Assembly (NCBI GenBank): GCA_018302185.1
Contig: JAGVZX010000091.1
Coordinates: forward strand, 1 to 12,434
Reading direction: 5' to 3'
From: Candidatus Woesearchaeota archaeon
GTDB lineage: Archaea; Nanobdellota; Nanobdellia; Woesearchaeales; UBA10200
Length of the DNA stretch: 12,434 bases
This document shows positions 12,419 to 12,434 of this stretch, in pieces. The notes beneath the pieces are model-generated. The model was not told the origin of the DNA. It saw only the letters and a program-made list of their open reading frames with translations, and searched no databases. The position numbers were made by a program, and so were the translations under genes. The stretch's first letter is position 1, and the number at the start of each line of letters is the position of its first letter.

Positions 12419-12434
12419 ATCATACAAAGAAAAG

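Noticed and set aside
1..12434. CRISPR arrays, insertion sequences with transposase, rRNA or prophage genes.
   Set aside because: No regularly spaced repeats, transposase motifs or phage structural genes were seen on either strand.

Overview
This window reads as chromosomal DNA of an AT-rich archaeon. Promoters are archaeal TATA boxes placed about 23-26 bases before the start of the transcript. Several genes look leaderless or have strong Shine-Dalgarno sites. The gene set also fits: a TrmB-family regulator, a GbsR/MarR-like regulator, an MJ0882-type methyltransferase, a short FKBP isomerase and a site-2-type protease. A small-genome DPANN-like lineage (Woesearchaeota or Pacearchaeota type) is my best guess, but it is an inference. 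No rRNA, tRNA, transposase, CRISPR array or phage gene was seen.

Layout from left to right. Positions 1-1253 (minus) hold a MacB/LolD-type ABC ATPase that runs off the left edge, preceded by a GbsR/MarR-like regulator; the two probably form one operon. Positions 1254-1660 are a gene-poor stretch with a candidate operator, a TATA box readable in both directions, and a GC-rich hairpin of about 190 bases that I propose as a structured RNA gene (plus strand) or a small palindromic mobile element. Positions 1661-3101 (plus) hold a single-pass membrane protein and a class I methyltransferase one base apart. A TrmB-family regulator (minus) then faces a small helical-repeat gene (plus, 4095-4924) that is split into two frames. 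Positions 4960-7094 (minus) carry a SIMPL-domain protein, an FKBP isomerase and an unknown membrane protein. A short M50/S2P intramembrane protease runs plus at 7168-7776. A complete SulP anion transporter with a STAS domain (minus, 7836-9584) is divergent from a divergent CTP synthase (pyrG, 9889-11622). A possible leaderless 46-residue leader ORF overlaps the pyrG start. The right end (minus) is an unknown soluble protein whose start may lie beyond the window.

The genes do not form one pathway. They fall into small units: an export or efflux ABC system with its regulator, envelope and protein-quality functions (SIMPL, FKBP, S2P), anion uptake, and CTP synthesis. The most unusual parts are non-coding: the large hairpin at 1437-1622, the operator-like repeats beside the shared TATA boxes at 1404 and 4008, the inverted repeat at 9656, and the leader ORF of pyrG.
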